This document shows positions 61,681-64,000 of a stretch of DNA of 64,000 nt, in pieces. The number at the start of each line of letters is the position of its first letter. Positions within the stretch are counted from its first letter, which is position 1. The stretch lies in the NCBI RefSeq assembly GCF_000471905.2, contig NW_006494916.1, forward strand, positions 2,295,025-2,359,024, read 5' to 3'. The translations under genes and the position numbers were made by a program. Under the pieces are notes generated by a model. That model was not told the DNA's origin and searched no databases. It saw only the letters and a list, made by a program, of their open reading frames with translations. This DNA is from Amborella trichopoda (taxonomy: Eukaryota > Streptophyta > Magnoliopsida > Amborellales > Amborellaceae).

Positions 61681-63325
61681 GAATCGCATATTTACCGGAG
61701 CGTCGGCTGAGTCACCAAACACTTTACCTTTAAAGAATGCCGATCCAGATTGGATCGTTGGATCGCATCAAAAATTGTTGAGACACGAAGCCTCATTCAC
61801 ACATTGTTTTCCTTAATTTGTGTACATCAAATTGGGACTATTTTTTTGTTTAATTTCTTTATTTTTAACACAACACTAGTTACGAGATGGTCAATTAAGC
61901 TTTAATTCACCTACTTGATAGGGCACTTTTATACCTTGCATCCTATTAACTTTCACTATTCCCTCACGTTGGACTAACTCTTGGAGGAGTGTGCATATCA
62001 GGAGTGTGCATCCAATTAACGTTCATTATTCCCTAACGTTTAAAAAGAGGCCTTTTATCCAAATGATGGTGGAGGAGTGTGCATATCAGAAGCAGCTGTG
62101 CTATCAAGTCTCAGTTGTAAAGTATGGGAACGATAGGCATGAGCCACTTCTTCCACTAAACTGATAGTTGCCAAAGATGTGAGATGAATGGTTGGTAGGG
62201 GAAATGAGACTTCCTTTTCCCATTTTAAATAGCTCTAGATAGGCCATTGAAATGTATGGCTATGAAGAAAAAAAAACCCTCGAATTGAACATCTCGACAT
62301 CGAGATGTATGATATGAAGGAAAAAAAAAAAAAGATTTTGAGTACCAAAATAAGTGCATCTTACAACACATAATCTAGACCATTCATTGTCCAGATTTAC
62401 ATATGTTTAAAGATCTACTTGATCTTAACCATTCTTTAAGTATAAAATTTTATATTTAAAAATAAAAAAAGATTTTAAATAATCCAAAGAATTTTTTACA
62501 CCAAAAATACATGTTACTATAAAATTTGGAGGTGCGCCTTAATTGGATTTGTTTAAGTTTGCAACCTTAAACAAACCCCCAAAATAAAATTAATTTTGAG
62601 CCATTAGATTTCAACATTGTGAAATCTCCTATAATGGAATGGTGCTTGTGTACCCTTCTACCCGTCCGCAATATTTTTGTTCGTTTTTTTTTCTTTCTCC
62701 CTCTATTTTTTTATATTTTGCATTCCCTCTACCCTTTTTGTTCACAGATGTCCATAGTGATATGATGCAGAAGTGGGGATAAGTACTCTCGGGAGAAAAT
62801 AAAACTGGAACAATAACAATAATAATAATAATAATAATAAGTTGATAGAATATACCATCTCTCAATTTCTGCAAGGGAATTCACTCCAAAATGAAGAGAC
62901 ATCTCCCTTTAAATAAACTTTGGACAAAACAAATAATTAAAGAAAAAAATGAACGACAAAAGTTATCTCTCTCTCTTCCATGTTTTTCCTCTCCCACCCT
63001 ATTTTCTCACTCTTTATCTCCCAAGTTTTTCTCTTTCCTCTTGTTTCTCTCTAATCTCCTAACTTTTAACTCCCCTTTATTTATATCTCTTTCAAGATTG
63101 GCTTTATCCTATCTAAAACCCTCAATTTTTAACTAGATCACCTAAAATCTCGTGTTAACTTCTCTTTCGAAAAGATAATTAAAGATAATCTCTACTTATA
63201 TTAAAGACCTATTTCCTAAACCAAAAGCAAATCATGCACCGACCTAACTTATCTCCCCGGGTTGAGAGTAGATCGACCTTGAGCTTATAGAACTCAAATA
63301 TTTTAGAGACCTTCTTGAAAATTGG
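61681..63325. other. Right end of unit 4
   Basis: Non-coding, AT-rich, with a short AAT tract at 62816-62840. The minus-strand frame discussed for other units has a one-base deletion near 62232 but is open after it. Confidence 0.4.
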
Positions 63326-63693
63326 TGGTAGAATGCCTCTGGAAAAGAAAAGAAGCCGATGAGAGAGAGAAGAACCTCAAACAGGGAAAACCTAGATAGA
63401 TAAAGTTATTAGAAGAAATCAGAGAGTTCAAAAAAACTTACGTCTTGGAAGAACATTCTAAACATTATTTTTAATAGTGGATCTGATCTTATTATCCAAT
63501 GGACGTAGCCTAAAAGGTGAACCACGTAAAATCTCGGTGTTAGTGAGTAATTTTTATTTTATTTGTTTTATTGCTTGATTTTCCGACTCATAAACACGCA
63601 CATCGTTTCCCTTATATTTTGTGTCCCATAAATCTAGGTTCTGCTTTGCACATCTGCATTCATGCAAGAGGACTTGACTCTATGAGCCCAACA
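63326..63693 (+). repeat. Truncated LTR at the start of unit 5
   Basis: Matches the 3' part of the LTR at 2274-3060 and ends CCAACA. Confidence 0.75.
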
Positions 63694-64000
63694 ATTACGT
63701 ATGAATCAAATGAAACCTAAATTCGAGGTGCTTTTACAATCAATTTTAAAAATAAGAGGTTTTTATTAAGGGATATAGAGCCGAGGCACTGAACAATAAA
63801 ATTCAAGCCTACATATGTAATTTTCTTATGATTATAATAATTTTAAGTATTATTTTCTAGAGATTGTTTTTCAGATCCTCTTTTGCCTATGCTTTTTTGC
63901 AAATATATAAACAATTTGTACTAAATGATACTGTCAAATTGTTGCTGCAATCTCTATTCTACCTTCCAACAACCTTCCAACATTATATAATTAGGCAAAG
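63326..64000. repeat. Start of tandem segmental unit 5
   Basis: The truncated LTR (63326-63693) is followed by the same exon 4 downstream sequence seen at 48864-49160. The window ends about 150 bases before the expected exon 4, so the array very likely continues to the right. Confidence 0.75.

Larger units (their letters stand above)
48496..63325. repeat. Tandem segmental unit 4 (about 14.8 kb)
   Basis: All four dioxygenase exons, one copia remnant and a complete small LTR element are present in the shared order. It carries a private 190-base tandem duplication in intron 2 (54983-55362). It begins with the truncated LTR, whose right end is slightly eroded (about 48863). Confidence 0.8.

Overview
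The window looks like nuclear DNA of a flowering plant. It is AT-rich, its genes have GT-AG introns, and it carries plant-type Ty1/copia retrotransposons, an LTR element with a tRNA-Met type primer binding site, a hAT-like DNA transposon and long microsatellites. The only host gene family recognised is a 2-oxoglutarate/Fe(II)-dependent dioxygenase of the plant class that includes hyoscyamine 6-dioxygenase, IDS3, DMR6 and flavanone 3-hydroxylase relatives. The species cannot be named from the sequence, and the substrate of this paralogue group cannot be inferred. Two 20-N assembly gaps are present.

Layout: positions 1-3060 hold degraded copia remnants with two LTRs. From about 2701 the window is a tandem segmental array of four complete units (about 19.1, 16.6, 10.1 and 14.8 kb) plus the first 0.7 kb of a fifth. 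Each unit starts inside the 3' part of the same LTR. It then contains, on the minus strand, dioxygenase exon 4, intron 3, exon 3, intron 2 with an embedded plus-strand copia remnant, exon 2, intron 1, exon 1 and the 5' flank. A small LTR element and an ATA microsatellite region follow, and then the next unit begins. Units differ by later insertions (hAT-like element in unit 1), internal duplications (copia in unit 2, 5' flank in unit 1) and deletions (exon 2 of unit 2, exons 1-2 of unit 3).

All four dioxygenase copies carry lesions. Copy 1 (3530-14268) still reads through all four exons as 340 residues but has lost seven residues of a conserved segment between its iron ligands. Copy 2 has lost most of exon 2 and the distal iron histidine. 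Copy 3 lacks exons 1 and 2. Copy 4 has lost the ancestral start codon, eleven residues around the conserved WP motif in exon 2, and the last 17 residues. The window therefore reads as the left edge of a decaying tandem gene cluster rather than a working pathway. No CRISPR, tRNA, rRNA or convincing new host gene was found. The most unusual structures are the hAT-like element with an internal higher-order minisatellite, the array breakpoints inside an LTR, one greatly expanded ATA tract, and suspicious ACGT-rich sequence at both assembly gaps.
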